Numbered from the stretch's first letter, positions 1 through 11,100 are shown. The stretch is 64,000 bases of DNA from Thiogranum longum (GCF_004339085.1 NZ_SMFX01000001.1:1558242-1622241); one strand, 5' to 3'. Numbers and translations are program-made. Notes: generated by a model from the sequence alone, not told the origin.

Positions 1-1
1 C

Positions 2-538
2 CGTGGTTCGGCGCCTGACGCCGCCCTGTACTGGCTGGCGCGTATGATCGATGGCGGCTGTGATCCCCTGTACGTGGCAAGACGGGTAGTGCGCATGGCC
101 TCGGAAGATATCGGTAATGCCGACCCCCGTGCACTTGCCCTGGCGCTCGACGCCTGGGAGACCCAGGAACGGCTCGGCAGCCCTGAAGGGGAGTTGGCCA
201 TCGCCCAGGCCGTGACCTACCTCGCCTGTGCTGCCAAGAGCAATGCCGTCTACATGGCGTGGAAGGCCGCCATGAAAGATGCCCGCGAACAGGGCTCGCT
301 GGATGTCCCCCTGCACTTGCGCAATGCACCGACCCGGCTGATGAAAGAACTCGGCTACGGCAAGACTTATCGTTATGCCCACGATGAGCCTGATGCCTAC
401 GCAGCCAATGAAAACTACTTCCCCGAGGAACTGGCGGGAACACGTTACTACCGGCCTGTCGAGCGTGGCCTGGAAATAAAAATTGCCGAAAAGCTGGCCC
501 GCTTGCGCGAACGTGATCGCCTTGAGGGCGACAAATGA
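2..538 (+). CDS. rarA: Replication-associated recombination protein A, C-terminal part (5' end outside window)
   Basis: The reading frame is open from base 2, so the N-terminal AAA+ ATPase part lies upstream of the window. The visible 178 residues match the C-terminal helical/tetramerisation region of the RarA/MgsA/WRNIP1 family, with the typical stretches [19 protein letters not shown] and ALAVAQA-like [12 protein letters not shown], and a conserved tail around YKYPH-like [22 protein letters not shown]. RarA acts at stalled replication forks as a clamp-loader-like ATPase. It is followed by crcB, a gene order common in gammaproteobacteria. Identity is sure at family level; the catalytic part cannot be seen. 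Confidence 0.93.
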   Translation, partial: RGSAPDAALYWLARMIDGGCDPLYVARRVVRMASEDIGNADPRALALALDAWETQERLGSPEGELAIAQAVTYLACAAKSNAVYMAWKAAMKDAREQGSLDVPLHLRNAPTRLMKELGYGKTYRYAHDEPDAYAANENYFPEELAGTRYYRPVERGLEIKIAEKLARLRERDRLEGDK

Positions 539-575
539 ATGCGCACCGGCATGCCTTCCGGTATCCTTCGCGCAC

Positions 576-946
576 ATGAGTCAGGTACTTGCCATTGCCG
601 GAGGCGGCGCACTCGGTGCTGTATTACGATACTGGGTGTCTACCGGGGTTTACGCTATGGCGGGGCGCGGCTTCCCCTATGGCACACTGGCCGTGAATAT
701 TCTGGGCAGCCTGTTAATGGGATTCCTGTACATCTGGTTGCTGGAGCGTTCGCTGGAAAGCGCCGGCATGCGTGCCTTCCTGTTGATCGGCTTGCTGGGC
801 GCCTTTACCACTTTCTCGACCTTTTCCATCGAGACACTGATACTCATGGAAGGCGGGCAATATGTCCGCGCCCTGGTCAACACCCTGGCCAGTGTGGTGC
901 TGTGCGTGGCAGCCGCCGCACTTGGCGTTATGTTAGCGAGGCAGCT

Positions 947-950
<4 letters not shown>
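576..950 (+). CDS. crcB: Fluoride ion channel CrcB (Fluc)
   Basis: A 124-residue protein with four hydrophobic segments, the size and shape of the dimeric Fluc fluoride channel that exports F- across the inner membrane. Family marks visible are GALGAVLRY near the N-terminus, GTLAVNILGS in the second segment and GLLGAFTTFSTF in the third, which carries the pore phenylalanines and the Na+ site. The ATG at 576 gives the usual start (MSQVLAIAGGGALGA); the frame is open further upstream, but that stretch lies inside rarA in another phase. The stop overlaps the start of the next gene (ATGA), so they are probably translated together. No fluoride riboswitch is visible upstream. Confidence 0.95.
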
Positions 951-2552
<1,602 letters not shown>

Positions 2553-2553
2553 T

Positions 2554-2570
2554 CGGGTAAACGTAACCCG
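2554..2570 (+). terminator. Weak stem-loop between convergent serS and pycB
   Basis: A five-base-pair stem (CGGGT at 2554-2558 with ACCCG at 2566-2570) lies just after serS. No good T run follows on either strand, so it is at best a weak terminator. Confidence 0.25.
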
Positions 2571-2614
2571 TCTCAATTGTAAACGCTTGTTGAAGAAATA
2601 AACGAAATAAACCT

Positions 2615-4426
2615 TCAGGCGCTGATCTCAATCAGTGCTTCATCCGGGTTTACGCTGTCGCCTTTGGCAACCAGAACCTTGTTTACAGTGCCTGAAACAG
2701 GAGCCTGGATTTCTGTCTCCATTTTCATTGCTTCGGTTATCAATACCGGGTCGCCGGCTGAAACCTTGTCGCCAACATTCACCAGGACATCGATTACGGT
2801 TCCGGGCATGGATGTGGCAACGTCTCCCGGGTTGGTGGCAGGGCGGCGCCTGCTGCCCTTGATGGATGTGGTGTCGGTATCCTGGGTTTCCAGCTCGGAA
2901 AGTGTTTCGACCAGTACCTCCTCGGGTACACCGTCTACCGTCATGTAGAATGGCCGATCCTGCTGTCCGGGGTGCCCTGTTCCGGTGATCTGTATATGGT
3001 AGGTTTCGCCGTGCAGGGTAACGTTGAACTCGGTAGGTTTTGGTTGTGATCCCTGGCCATTGCCGATCGGTTCAAGTGGTTCCGGTACCAGGATATCGGC
3101 ATTGCGTTCTGTGAGGAACTCGCGGCCGATATCGGGGAACATGGCGTAGGTCAGAACATCTTCCTCACTGTGCGTGATGTCGTTGGTTTCTTCACGCAGT
3201 TCATCCATTTCATCGTCAAGCAGATCAGCGGGGCGTATATCAATAACATCCTCGTTGCCAATGGCCTGCTGCCGAACCATTGAATTGACTTTCCCGGGTG
3301 CACGGCCATAGCGTCCCTGAAGGTAAAGTTTTACTTCATTGCTGATGGTTTTGTAGCGCTCGCCGGTCAATACATTCAATACGGCCTGCGCGCCAACGAT
3401 TTGTGAGGTTGGCGTGACAAGTGGCGGATAGCCAAGATCCTTCCGCACGCGGGGTATTTCCTGCAGTACCTCTTCAATGCGATTCAGTGAACCCTGTTCA
3501 CGTAATTGTGTGTGCAGGTTGGAGATCATGCCGCCCGGTACCTGGTAAACCTGAACACGTGTATCCAGACCGGTCATTTCACTCTCGAACTGGTGGTATT
3601 TTTTGCGTACCTCACGAAAATAGAAACCAATCTCCTGCAGAGCTTTAAGGTCCAGCCCTGTCTCCCATTGGCTATCGCTCAATGCGGCAACCATGCTTTC
3701 AGTGGGTGGGTGTGACGCGCCACCGGAGAAGGCGGATATAGCGGTATCGATGTGGCGACAACCATTTTCAATGGCTTTCAGGTGACACATTTCTGCAACG
3801 CCTGCTGTGGCGTGCATGTGCAGGTGCACCGGCAGGGAAACGGTAGAGGTTAATGCGCCAAACAGTTCCGCCGTCGTCATTGGCGTGAGCAGACCGGCCA
3901 TATCCTTGACGACAATGCTGTTACACCCCAGCTCTTCGAGTTGCCGGGCCTGGGTGACAAACTGCTCAATGCCGTGTACCGGGCTGGTGGTATAGCAGAT
4001 AGCGCCCTGCGCATGCTTTTCCGCGGCACGTACTGCAGAAATCGACGTTTCCATGTTACGTATATCATTCAGTGCATCAAAAATACGGAAGACATCGATG
4101 CCATTGTCTGCTGCGCGCTCAATAAATGCGCGTACGACATCATCGGAATAGTGGCGGTAACCAAGCAGGTTCTGGCCACGAAGCAACATTTGCAGTTGTG
4201 TTCTTGGCAGTGCACCACGTAACTTTCGCAGGCGTTCCCAGGGGTCTTCCTTCAGGTAGCGGATACAGGCATCAAAAGTGGCTCCGCCCCAGACTTCCAG
4301 CGACCAGTAACCAATGCGGTCCAGCCGTTCACACACCGGCAGCATGTCTTCGGTGCGCATGCGGGTGGCGATCAGTGACTGGTGGGCATCACGCAGAATG
4401 ACATCGGTGATATTGACTTTGCTCAT
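2615..4426 (-). CDS. pycB: Pyruvate carboxylase subunit B (carboxyltransferase and biotin carrier; oxaloacetate decarboxylase alpha-like)
   Basis: A 603-residue protein with an N-terminal carboxyltransferase TIM barrel (VILRDAHQSLIATRMRTEDM, the catalytic-lysine segment NSIVVKDMAGLL, and HLHMHATAG), a linker and a C-terminal biotinyl domain with the biotinylation site EAMKMETEI about 35 residues from the end. It transfers CO2 from carboxybiotin to pyruvate to give oxaloacetate. The partner biotin carboxylase is encoded directly upstream, the two-subunit PycAB layout of pseudomonads. The same fold serves in Na+-pumping oxaloacetate decarboxylase, but no oadB/oadG is present, so anaplerotic pyruvate carboxylase is preferred. 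The ATG at 4426 gives the family start MSKVNITDV. Confidence 0.9.
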   Translation of the reverse strand: MSKVNITDVILRDAHQSLIATRMRTEDMLPVCERLDRIGYWSLEVWGGATFDACIRYLKEDPWERLRKLRGALPRTQLQMLLRGQNLLGYRHYSDDVVRAFIERAADNGIDVFRIFDALNDIRNMETSISAVRAAEKHAQGAICYTTSPVHGIEQFVTQARQLEELGCNSIVVKDMAGLLTPMTTAELFGALTSTVSLPVHLHMHATAGVAEMCHLKAIENGCRHIDTAISAFSGGASHPPTESMVAALSDSQWETGLDLKALQEIGFYFREVRKKYHQFESEMTGLDTRVQVYQVPGGMISNLHTQLREQGSLNRIEEVLQEIPRVRKDLGYPPLVTPTSQIVGAQAVLNVLTGERYKTISNEVKLYLQGRYGRAPGKVNSMVRQQAIGNEDVIDIRPADLLDDEMDELREETNDITHSEEDVLTYAMFPDIGREFLTERNADILVPEPLEPIGNGQGSQPKPTEFNVTLHGETYHIQITGTGHPGQQDRPFYMTVDGVPEEVLVETLSELETQDTDTTSIKGSRRRPATNPGDVATSMPGTVIDVLVNVGDKVSAGDPVLITEAMKMETEIQAPVSGTVNKVLVAKGDSVNPDEALIEISA

Positions 4427-4433
4427 GGTGTTA

Positions 4434-5852
4434 TCAGTATCCTGCGTTGTTGGCGATGGTCGCGGCAATCACGGCGGCCAGTTCACGGGTCGGGCGACTG
4501 GCCTTGTAGTTGACCAGTTCCGGGTGATCTTCGACAAAGCTGGTATTGAAACAGGCCGCGCGGAATTCCTCCGCATCCAGTACGGCAAGATAGTAGGGGA
4601 TGGTAGTCTTTACACCGTACACACCGGTATCGTGCAGGGCGCGTCGGGCACGGTTAATGAGTTCATCCCACTCCAGCGCCCACACGGTGATCTTGGCACA
4701 CATGGAGTCGTAGTAGGGCGGGATAGTATAGCCACTGTACATGGCAGCATCGGTGCGCACGCCCGGCCCGCCCGGCGCAAAGTAACGGGTGATGCGCCCG
4801 AAGCTGGGCAGGAAATCGTTCTTTGGATCTTCCGCGTTGATACGGAACTGCATGGCATACCCGCGTCGCTGGATTTCCGACTGGGCAAAACGTAGCGGCT
4901 GGCCATCGGCAATACGGATCTGTTCACCGACGATATCCACGCCGGTAATACTCTCGGTCACGGTATGTTCGACCTGCAGCCGGGTGTTCATCTCCATGAA
5001 ATAGAAATCCCCGTCTTCGGTCATCAGGAATTCAACAGTGCCGGCATTCACATAGCCGGCCGCTTCGGCTGCCTTGATAGCCCACTGTCCCAGTTTTTCG
5101 CGCTGTTCATCATCAAGCTGGGGTGAGGGTGCGATTTCGATCAGTTTCTGGTGGCGACGCTGAATGGAGCAGTCACGTTCGAAAAGGTGAATGGTATTGC
5201 CATGGTTGTCAGCCAGTATCTGAACTTCGATATGGCGTGGTCGGTCGACACACTTTTCCAGAAAAATATCAGCACTACCGAAGGCCTTGGTGGCTTCCGA
5301 GAGTACGCGATCGTAATTCTTGCGCAGCTCGGCTTCATGGTTACAGCGGCGGATACCTCGCCCGCCACCGCCCGAGGTGGCCTTGAGCATGACGGGGTAA
5401 CCCATCTTGCTGGCCAGTGTGATGGCTTCATCGATGCCTGTCAGGTTTTCCTCGCTGCCTGGCACCACCGGCACGCCGGCTGATTGCATCAGGCGCCTTG
5501 CCTCGATCTTGTTGCCCATGCGACGGATTACTTCGGCCGGGGGTCCGATGAAGCGGATGCCGCGGCGTTCACAGATGTGTGCCAGCTGAGGATTCTCGGA
5601 CAGAAAACCGTAACCCGGGTGCAAGGCGTCACAGCCGGTCGAGACCGCGAGATTGACGATACGATGGGCATTCAGGTAACCGGCCAACGGGTCCTGGCCG
5701 ACAGAATAGGCCTCGGCGGCTTTTTTAACGTGCAGGGCGTGACGGTCCGGTTCAGCATAAATCGCCACCGATTCGATATTCGCTTCCTGGCACGCACGCA
5801 CGATACGGACGGCGATTTCACCCCGGTTGGCGATAAGGATTTTCCTGATCAA
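4434..5852 (-). CDS. pycA: Pyruvate carboxylase subunit A (biotin carboxylase, AccC-like)
   Basis: Biotin carboxylase of about 472 residues: ATP-dependent carboxylation of biotin on the partner subunit. Visible are the N-terminal KILIANRGEIAVRI, the ATP-grasp glycine loop TSGGGGRGIRRC, HIEVQILAD and the catalytic block NTRLQVEHTVTE. The family normally starts two to three residues before KILIANRGE. That points to a TTG at 5852 preceded by a GGGGGA stretch; ATG codons at 5900 and 5918 would add 16-22 atypical residues. The stop lies 7 bases from the pycB start, so the two are one operon. It diverges from yceD. Confidence 0.88.
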   Translation of the reverse strand: MIRKILIANRGEIAVRIVRACQEANIESVAIYAEPDRHALHVKKAAEAYSVGQDPLAGYLNAHRIVNLAVSTGCDALHPGYGFLSENPQLAHICERRGIRFIGPPAEVIRRMGNKIEARRLMQSAGVPVVPGSEENLTGIDEAITLASKMGYPVMLKATSGGGGRGIRRCNHEAELRKNYDRVLSEATKAFGSADIFLEKCVDRPRHIEVQILADNHGNTIHLFERDCSIQRRHQKLIEIAPSPQLDDEQREKLGQWAIKAAEAAGYVNAGTVEFLMTEDGDFYFMEMNTRLQVEHTVTESITGVDIVGEQIRIADGQPLRFAQSEIQRRGYAMQFRINAEDPKNDFLPSFGRITRYFAPGGPGVRTDAAMYSGYTIPPYYDSMCAKITVWALEWDELINRARRALHDTGVYGVKTTIPYYLAVLDAEEFRAACFNTSFVEDHPELVNYKASRPTRELAAVIAATIANNAGY

Positions 5853-6071
5853 GCGTCCCCCGTTTTCTCTGCGCGCGTTGACCTGCGCTTCCCTGAGCAT
5901 AGCGGCATTTCCGGCCAATGATGATGAAATGCGCCAAAGAGCTTGTTTTTCTACGTAAAACCGGTGTCTGTGTCAACTATACCGGCAACAGTCCCGGCTT
6001 GCCTAACATGTCGGTTTTTCAATCATTTACCTTTGACACTGGCGCCACCCAGCGAGTATCATTGCGCGCTT

Positions 6072-6575
6072 ATGTTGGATCGTCTTCCGGAGCAAATTGA
6101 GCCCATGGGGCTTGCCGATGTAGGGCGCTCCTTTCGCGGTGTTGTGCCAGTGGATCAATTGAATCGGCTGGCGCCACTACTGGCATCGAAGCAAGGTGAG
6201 CTTGACGTTGAACTGGAGTTCAATATCGACGAACGGCGCATCCGGACTTTGAAGGGCAGGATCAAGGGTGAGGTCAGCCTGGTTTGCCAGCGCTGTCTTG
6301 ATACGCTGAGCTTCCCGCTGGATCTTGGCTTCAGACTCGGCATTATTAATAGTGACGACGAGACTGTTCAATTGCCGGAAGGTTACGAGCCGATGCTGGT
6401 GACCGGTAATCCGCTGAGAACCTTTGATGTGATCGAAGACGAGGTATTACTGGCTATACCGTCCATCCCGATACACGAAGGGCTGGAGCAATGCCAGGCA
6501 CAGACAGACCACGTGAACAAGCCGGTGCCGGAAAAGGATAATCCTTTTGCGATACTGGAAAAACTGAAACGCTGA
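6072..6575 (+). CDS. yceD: YceD/DUF177 family protein
   Basis: A 167-residue member of the YceD (DUF177) family, encoded next to rpmF in most bacteria. The family pattern is visible: an N-terminal RSFRG...VPVDQLNRL block, the paired cysteines in VCQRCLD in the middle, and a C-terminal acidic segment followed by KDNPFAILEKLK. The family has been linked to 23S rRNA accumulation/ribosome biogenesis; no catalytic role is visible. The frame is open to 5943, but the ATG at 6072 gives the usual N-terminus (MLDRLPEQIEP). The ribosome-binding site is weak. Confidence 0.9.
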   Translation: MLDRLPEQIEPMGLADVGRSFRGVVPVDQLNRLAPLLASKQGELDVELEFNIDERRIRTLKGRIKGEVSLVCQRCLDTLSFPLDLGFRLGIINSDDETVQLPEGYEPMLVTGNPLRTFDVIEDEVLLAIPSIPIHEGLEQCQAQTDHVNKPVPEKDNPFAILEKLKR

Positions 6576-6605
6576 AAGACGCTTTAGCAAGCAGGAGATA
6601 GACCC

Positions 6606-6785
6606 ATGGCAGTACAAAAGAGCCGCAAGACCCCTTCCCGGCGTGGCATGCGCCGTTCGCACGACAGCCTGAAGGGCGCGGCGCTGTCTGTCGAGCAGAC
6701 TACGGGCGAAACCCATCTGCGCCATCACGTCAGTCCCGACGGTTATTACCGCGGTCGCAAGGTTGTTAATAAAGACCTTGACTGA
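6606..6785 (+). CDS. rpmF: 50S ribosomal protein L32
   Basis: A 59-residue basic protein starting [20 protein letters not shown] and ending VVNKDLD, which is L32 of the large ribosomal subunit. It lacks the zinc-binding cysteines found in some L32 versions. AGGAG sits 9 bases before the ATG. It follows yceD by 30 bases and is followed by a strong terminator before plsX. The yceD-rpmF-plsX-fab order is a classic bacterial cluster that ties ribosome and membrane-lipid genes together. Confidence 0.97.
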   Translation: MAVQKSRKTPSRRGMRRSHDSLKGAALSVEQTTGETHLRHHVSPDGYYRGRKVVNKDLD

Positions 6786-6825
6786 TCCGCGTTGCGGGTC
6801 ACCGGGTATTCGTTACTACTACAGG

Positions 6826-6866
6826 ACACGCTGCTTCCCGCCCAACGGGGGCAGCGTGTGTTTTTT
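6826..6866 (+). terminator. Rho-independent terminator between rpmF and plsX
   Basis: ACACGCTGC (6826-6834) pairs perfectly with GCAGCGTGT (6851-6859); an inner CCCG (6837-6840) can pair with CGGG (6846-6849). Six T follow at 6861-6866. It ends yceD-rpmF transcription at least partly, just 6 bases before the plsX start. plsX must therefore be read either by read-through or from a promoter inside this region or rpmF. Confidence 0.85.
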
Positions 6867-6871
6867 AGTGC

Positions 6872-7900
6872 ATGACTGAAAAAATTACTATCGCGCTGGA
6901 TGTTATGGGTGGGGACCACGGTGTTGATGTCGTGTTGCCGGCCGCGAAGTCCGTGCTGGAAAAGCGTAACGACATCGAATTGCTGCTGGTCGGTGACGAA
7001 GCTGTCATCAAGCATTCGCTTGCAGGTCTGGGACTGACAGAACATCCAGGTCTGAAAATTCGTCACGCCTCACAACACGTCGAAATGGATGAACTGGCTT
7101 CCCATGCCCTGCGTTTCAAGAAAGACTCTTCCATGCGCGTTGCAATCAACATGGTCAAGGAAGGACATGCACAGGCCTGTGTCAGTGCCGGCAACACCGG
7201 CGCCCTGATGGCGACGGCGCGCTACGTCCTGAAAACCTTGCCGGGTATCGATCGTCCTGCAATTTGCACTTCATTGCCGTCCATGCACGGTCACACCTGG
7301 ATGCTGGACCTGGGTGCCAATATCGACAGTACCCCTGAACAGCTGTTCCAGTTTGCCCTGATGGGTTCTGTGCTGGCCAGTGCACTGGACCATACTGAAA
7401 CACCACGCGTTGGCCTGCTCAATGTCGGTGAGGAAGAAATGAAGGGCAATGAAACCGTCAAGGAAGCTGCCAACCTGCTGTCTTCCGGTGACTTGAACTA
7501 TGTCGGTTTTGTCGAAGGAACAGATGTGTACTGTGGGGATGTGGATGTGGTGGTGTGCGATGGTTTCGTTGGCAACATCGCGCTGAAGACCAGTGAAGGT
7601 GTCGCAAAAATGATCGCCCACTTCATCAAGAAAGAATTTACCCGTAATATACTCACGCGCATTGCTGCCCTGTTTGCCTTGCCGGTACTGAAAGCCTTTC
7701 GTCGGCAGATCGATCCACGGCGTTATAATGGGGCCAGCCTGCTTGGCTTGCGCGGTTCAGTCATCAAGAGCCATGGCGGGGCGGATATACTGGCCTTCAG
7801 CAATGCTATCAATGTCGCGGCCGAAGTTGTCGAGCAAAACGTGCCGGAGCGCATCAAATCCCGGCTTCAGATTATTTTATCCAACAGGCAGGCGGGCTGA
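6872..7900 (+). CDS. plsX: Phosphate acyltransferase PlsX
   Basis: A 342-residue soluble enzyme that makes acyl-phosphate from acyl-ACP, the first step of the PlsX/PlsY route to phosphatidic acid. Family motifs are [10 protein letters not shown] at residues 8-17, [35 protein letters not shown] and [17 protein letters not shown]. Length is normal. The start follows the rpmF terminator by 6 bases, and the stop shares a base with the fabH start, so plsX and fabH are translationally coupled. Confidence 0.97.
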   Translation: MTEKITIALDVMGGDHGVDVVLPAAKSVLEKRNDIELLLVGDEAVIKHSLAGLGLTEHPGLKIRHASQHVEMDELASHALRFKKDSSMRVAINMVKEGHAQACVSAGNTGALMATARYVLKTLPGIDRPAICTSLPSMHGHTWMLDLGANIDSTPEQLFQFALMGSVLASALDHTETPRVGLLNVGEEEMKGNETVKEAANLLSSGDLNYVGFVEGTDVYCGDVDVVVCDGFVGNIALKTSEGVAKMIAHFIKKEFTRNILTRIAALFALPVLKAFRRQIDPRRYNGASLLGLRGSVIKSHGGADILAFSNAINVAAEVVEQNVPERIKSRLQIILSNRQAG

Positions 7901-8865
7901 TGTACGCACGGATTACAGGAACGGGTGGTTATCTTCCTGACAAGGTACTGACCAACAAGGACCTTGAAAAAATCGTTGATACCACCGACCAGTGGATACG
8001 CGAACGAACCGGCATCAGCAAGCGCCACGTCGCCGTCGAGGGTCAGAATACCGTTGATCTCGCCGAGCATGCGGCACGGCGCGCACTTGAAGCCGCAGGA
8101 CGCGATGCCCAGGATATCGACCTGATTATTGTCGCAACCACCACTGCAGATCGCGTGTTTCCAAGTACGGCCTGCCTGCTGCAGAAGCGACTGGACCGAC
8201 ATGGTTGCGCTGCTTTTGATATCCAGGCGGTATGCACAGGGTTTGTCTACGCACTGGGTGTGGCGGACAAGTTTATTCGAACCGGTGCGGCCAAATGCGC
8301 ACTGATAGTCGGTGCTGAAACGCTTTCCCGTGTACTGGACTGGACTGATCGCAGTACCTGTGTGCTGTTTGGTGATGGTGCAGGCGCCGTGATTCTGGAA
8401 GCCAGTGAAGAGCCCGGCATCCTTTCGACACACCTTCATGCTGATGGTGCCTATGAGCATCTGCTGACCGTGCCCGGCGGGGTCAGCCAGGGTTATGACA
8501 GCCTCAAGGACGGTAATGGCTATGTAACCATGAAGGGTAACGAAGTCTTCAAGGTTGCTGTGAATACACTTGGGCGTATTGTTGACGAGACGCTGGAAGC
8601 CAATAACCTGGAGAAATCAGACATCGACTGGCTGATCCCCCACCAGGCAAATATCCGCATTATCCAGGCAACAGCAAAGAAACTCGGCATGTCCATGGAT
8701 CACGTGGTCGTTACTGTTGATGAACACGGTAACACCTCAAGTGCTTCGGTACCGCTTGCGCTCGACGTGGCGGTACGCGACGGCCGTATCAAGCCCGGTG
8801 AAACCTTGCTGATGGAAGCTTTCGGCGGCGGTTTCACCTGGGGTTCAATCCTCCTCAAATTCTGA
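7900..8865 (+). CDS. fabH: 3-oxoacyl-ACP synthase III (FabH)
   Basis: A 321-residue condensing enzyme that starts fatty-acid synthesis by joining acetyl-CoA to malonyl-ACP. The Cys-His-Asn triad is visible: cysteine in [10 protein letters not shown], histidine in IPHQANIRI and asparagine in [11 protein letters not shown]. The C-terminus [16 protein letters not shown] is typical. The ATG overlaps the plsX TGA. First of four fab genes encoded in order (fabH, fabD, fabG, acpP, then fabF). Confidence 0.97.
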   Translation: MYARITGTGGYLPDKVLTNKDLEKIVDTTDQWIRERTGISKRHVAVEGQNTVDLAEHAARRALEAAGRDAQDIDLIIVATTTADRVFPSTACLLQKRLDRHGCAAFDIQAVCTGFVYALGVADKFIRTGAAKCALIVGAETLSRVLDWTDRSTCVLFGDGAGAVILEASEEPGILSTHLHADGAYEHLLTVPGGVSQGYDSLKDGNGYVTMKGNEVFKVAVNTLGRIVDETLEANNLEKSDIDWLIPHQANIRIIQATAKKLGMSMDHVVVTVDEHGNTSSASVPLALDVAVRDGRIKPGETLLMEAFGGGFTWGSILLKF

Positions 8866-8878
8866 TTTTTTTCGAACC

Positions 8879-9832
8879 ATGCCTCATTCAAATACACGCT
8901 CAACGCTTGCCATGGTATTCCCGGGGCAGGGTTCACAATCGGTTGGCATGCTTTCCGCGCTGGCAGAGGTTTACCCGCAGGTGGGCGATACTTTTGCCGA
9001 GGCTTCAACAGTGCTCGGCTACGATCTCTGGGAACGGGTTCAGAACGGGCCGGCGGAAGCCTTGAACCAGACAGCCTGTACGCAGCCGGCGATGTTGACA
9101 GCCGGTGTCGCAACCTGGCGCTGCTGGCAGGCAAAAACCGATGCACTTCCCGCGCAGATGGCGGGGCATAGCCTGGGGGAATACACCGCGCTGGTATGCG
9201 CCGGCGCAATGGCGTTCAGTGATGCGGTTTCGCTGGTCGAAAAGCGTGGCGAATACATGCAGAACGCTGTGCCGGCCGGTGTCGGAGCGATGGCGGCAAT
9301 TCTTGGTCTTGAGGATGCGCAGGTCGAGGCCGTATGTGCCGAAGCTGCACAAGGCGAGGTCGTCAGTGCAGTGAATTATAATTCCCCGGGACAGGTGGTG
9401 ATTGCCGGCAACGCAAGTGCCGTTGAACGCGCCATGGCGCTTGCCAAAGCTGCCGGCGCCAAGCGTGCATTGCCATTGCCTGTATCGGTTCCGTCCCATT
9501 GCAGTCTCATGCAGCCCGCTGCCGGACAACTTGCGTTGCAGCTGTCTGCCATTGATATACAGTCGCCATCGATACCCGTAATTCATAACGTTGATGCGGC
9601 ATCACACGCTGATCCGGCCACCATCCGGGACGCTCTTGCGGCACAACTGTACCGGCCGGTGCGCTGGGTTGATTGTGTGCGCGGCATGCAGGCAAAAGGC
9701 GCCGACACGCTGGTGGAAGCCGGTCCTGGCAAGGTACTGGCCGGGCTGACCAAACGTATTGAAAAAACACTGACTGCGATACCGGTCCAGGATGCAGATG
9801 ATCTGGACAAGGCGATCGCCTCAATCAGCTGA
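8879..9832 (+). CDS. fabD: Malonyl-CoA:ACP transacylase (FabD)
   Basis: A 317-residue transacylase that loads malonyl groups onto ACP. Visible are the N-terminal FPGQGSQSVGM, the nucleophile elbow GHSLGEYTAL with the active serine, the substrate arginine region VEKRGEYMQNA and the catalytic histidine in VPSHCSLM. The gene sits 13 bases after fabH and 18 before fabG, consistent with one transcript. Confidence 0.97.
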   Translation: MPHSNTRSTLAMVFPGQGSQSVGMLSALAEVYPQVGDTFAEASTVLGYDLWERVQNGPAEALNQTACTQPAMLTAGVATWRCWQAKTDALPAQMAGHSLGEYTALVCAGAMAFSDAVSLVEKRGEYMQNAVPAGVGAMAAILGLEDAQVEAVCAEAAQGEVVSAVNYNSPGQVVIAGNASAVERAMALAKAAGAKRALPLPVSVPSHCSLMQPAAGQLALQLSAIDIQSPSIPVIHNVDAASHADPATIRDALAAQLYRPVRWVDCVRGMQAKGADTLVEAGPGKVLAGLTKRIEKTLTAIPVQDADDLDKAIASIS

Positions 9833-9850
9833 TTACGAGGGAGCAGAAGT

Positions 9851-10597
9851 ATGTCGTTTCAAGAACAGATTGCGCTGGTCACCGGTGCAAGCCGCGGGAT
9901 AGGTCAGGCGATTGCACGTACACTCGGCAAGCAGGGTGCAAGGATTGTCGGTACCGCAACTACGGATAAAGGCGCGGCTGCCATTCAGGCGGACTTCGAT
10001 GAACAGGGTGTTAGCGGCCTGGGTCTTGCGCTGAACGTTACCGATGCCGGGTCAATTAATGCAGTCATGGCCGCTATCAAGGAGAAATTCGGTAGTACAC
10101 CGACCATCCTGGTGAACAATGCCGGCATCACTCGTGACAACCTGCTCATGCGGATGAAAGATGAAGAATGGGACGATGTTATCAACACCAACCTGACTTC
10201 GGTTTTTCGTCTCAGCAAGGCCGTTTTACGCGGCATGATGAAGGCAAAGCATGGGCGGATCATTAATATCGCATCTGTCGTAGGTTCAACGGGTAACCCG
10301 GGGCAGGCCAACTATTCAGCGGCAAAGGCCGGCATACTCGGCTTCACCAAGTCACTCGCTCGTGAGGTCGGGTCGCGCGCGATTACCGTCAATGCCGTTG
10401 CGCCGGGCTTTATCGATACTGACATGACGCGTGCGCTTCCCGAAGAACAACGCAAGATGCTGATCGGCCAGATACCCCTGGCGCGCCTCGGTGATGTCGA
10501 GGATATTGCCTCCACAGTGGCGTTCCTGGCGTCATCGCAGGCCGGCTATATCACCGGAGAAACCCTGCACGTCAACGGCGGGATGTATATGCCTTGA
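9851..10597 (+). CDS. fabG: 3-oxoacyl-ACP reductase (FabG)
   Basis: A 248-residue short-chain dehydrogenase that reduces 3-ketoacyl-ACP with NADPH. Motifs are TGASRGIGQAIA (cofactor loop), NNAGITRD, a catalytic serine before the YSAAKAG Tyr-Lys pair, and GETLHVNGGMYMP at the end. GGGAGCAG lies before the ATG. A short weak stem (10592-10607) overlaps the stop; after it comes the 200-base acpP leader. Confidence 0.97.
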   Translation: MSFQEQIALVTGASRGIGQAIARTLGKQGARIVGTATTDKGAAAIQADFDEQGVSGLGLALNVTDAGSINAVMAAIKEKFGSTPTILVNNAGITRDNLLMRMKDEEWDDVINTNLTSVFRLSKAVLRGMMKAKHGRIINIASVVGSTGNPGQANYSAAKAGILGFTKSLAREVGSRAITVNAVAPGFIDTDMTRALPEEQRKMLIGQIPLARLGDVEDIASTVAFLASSQAGYITGETLHVNGGMYMP

Positions 10598-10619
10598 TAA
10601 GACAAGGTTTAGATATATA

Positions 10620-10649
10620 TTGTAACTATCTGTAAAACATGATTATTAT
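10620..10649 (+). promoter_or_regulatory. Candidate sigma-70 promoter for acpP
   Basis: TTGTAA (10620-10625) and TATTAT (10644-10649) are separated by 18 bases in an AT-rich stretch about 150 bases before acpP. A separate promoter for acpP is expected, since ACP is needed in far larger amounts than the Fab enzymes. This is a pattern match only. Confidence 0.4.
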
Positions 10650-10656
10650 TATTCAT

Positions 10657-10705
10657 AATTTATCGCTCGAAAGTTTCCGGAACAAGCAACTTTCAGCGAT
10701 AAATT
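10657..10705 (+). promoter_or_regulatory. Long inverted repeat in the acpP leader
   Basis: AATTTATCGCT (10657-10667) and AAAGTT (10670-10675) pair with AACTTT (10688-10693) and AGCGATAAATT (10695-10705) around a 12-base loop: 17 base pairs with small internal defects. No T run follows, so it is not a standard terminator. The 3' arm AACTTTCAGCGAT recurs exactly at 10789-10801, across the acpP ribosome-binding/start region, so the 5' arm has two possible partners. Confidence 0.7.
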
Positions 10706-10799
10706 AATGATTACTGGATGACTGGCGTGACTATGACCTTTTCACTAAAATACGCGCGCAGTCAGGACTGATTATAAATTAACTGAGGAACTTTCAGCG

Positions 10800-11036
10800 A
10801 TGAGTAATGTTGAAGAACGCGTCAAAAAGATAGTCGTCGAGCAATTGGATGTCAGCGAGGATTCTGTCACCAATGAAGCGTCATTTGTAGATGACCTGGG
10901 CGCGGATTCCCTTGATACCGTGGAACTGGTTATGGCGCTTGAAGAAGAGTTCGAGTGTGAAATCCCTGATGACGAGGCAGAGAAGATCGGCACTGTTCAG
11001 CAAGCGATTGATTACGTCAGCGCCCACCTCGGTTAA
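10800..11036 (+). CDS. acpP: Acyl carrier protein
   Basis: A 78-residue very acidic protein that carries acyl chains on a phosphopantetheine arm during fatty-acid synthesis. The attachment serine is residue 37 in [24 protein letters not shown] at 10785-10790 is the ribosome-binding site, 9 bases before the ATG. The 202-base leader holds a likely promoter and a long inverted repeat, and an attenuator-like hairpin follows the gene; both probably set its high expression relative to fabG and fabF. Confidence 0.98.
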   Translation: MSNVEERVKKIVVEQLDVSEDSVTNEASFVDDLGADSLDTVELVMALEEEFECEIPDDEAEKIGTVQQAIDYVSAHLG

Positions 11037-11055
11037 TCACAGCCGTTTTCATGTA

Positions 11056-11100
11056 CAGAACGCTGGTCATCCGCAAGGGTGCCGGCGTTCTGGTCATTTT
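11056..11100 (+). terminator. Hairpin with T-rich tail between acpP and fabF
   Basis: CAGAACGC (11056-11063) pairs perfectly with GCGTTCTG (11085-11092), with further partial pairing inside, and GTCATTTT follows. It lies in the 101-base acpP-fabF gap and probably acts as a partial terminator that lowers fabF relative to acpP. Confidence 0.6.

Noticed and set aside
2615-5852. Sodium-pumping oxaloacetate decarboxylase
   Set aside because: oadB and oadG are absent and a biotin carboxylase gene is adjacent, which fits two-subunit pyruvate carboxylase.
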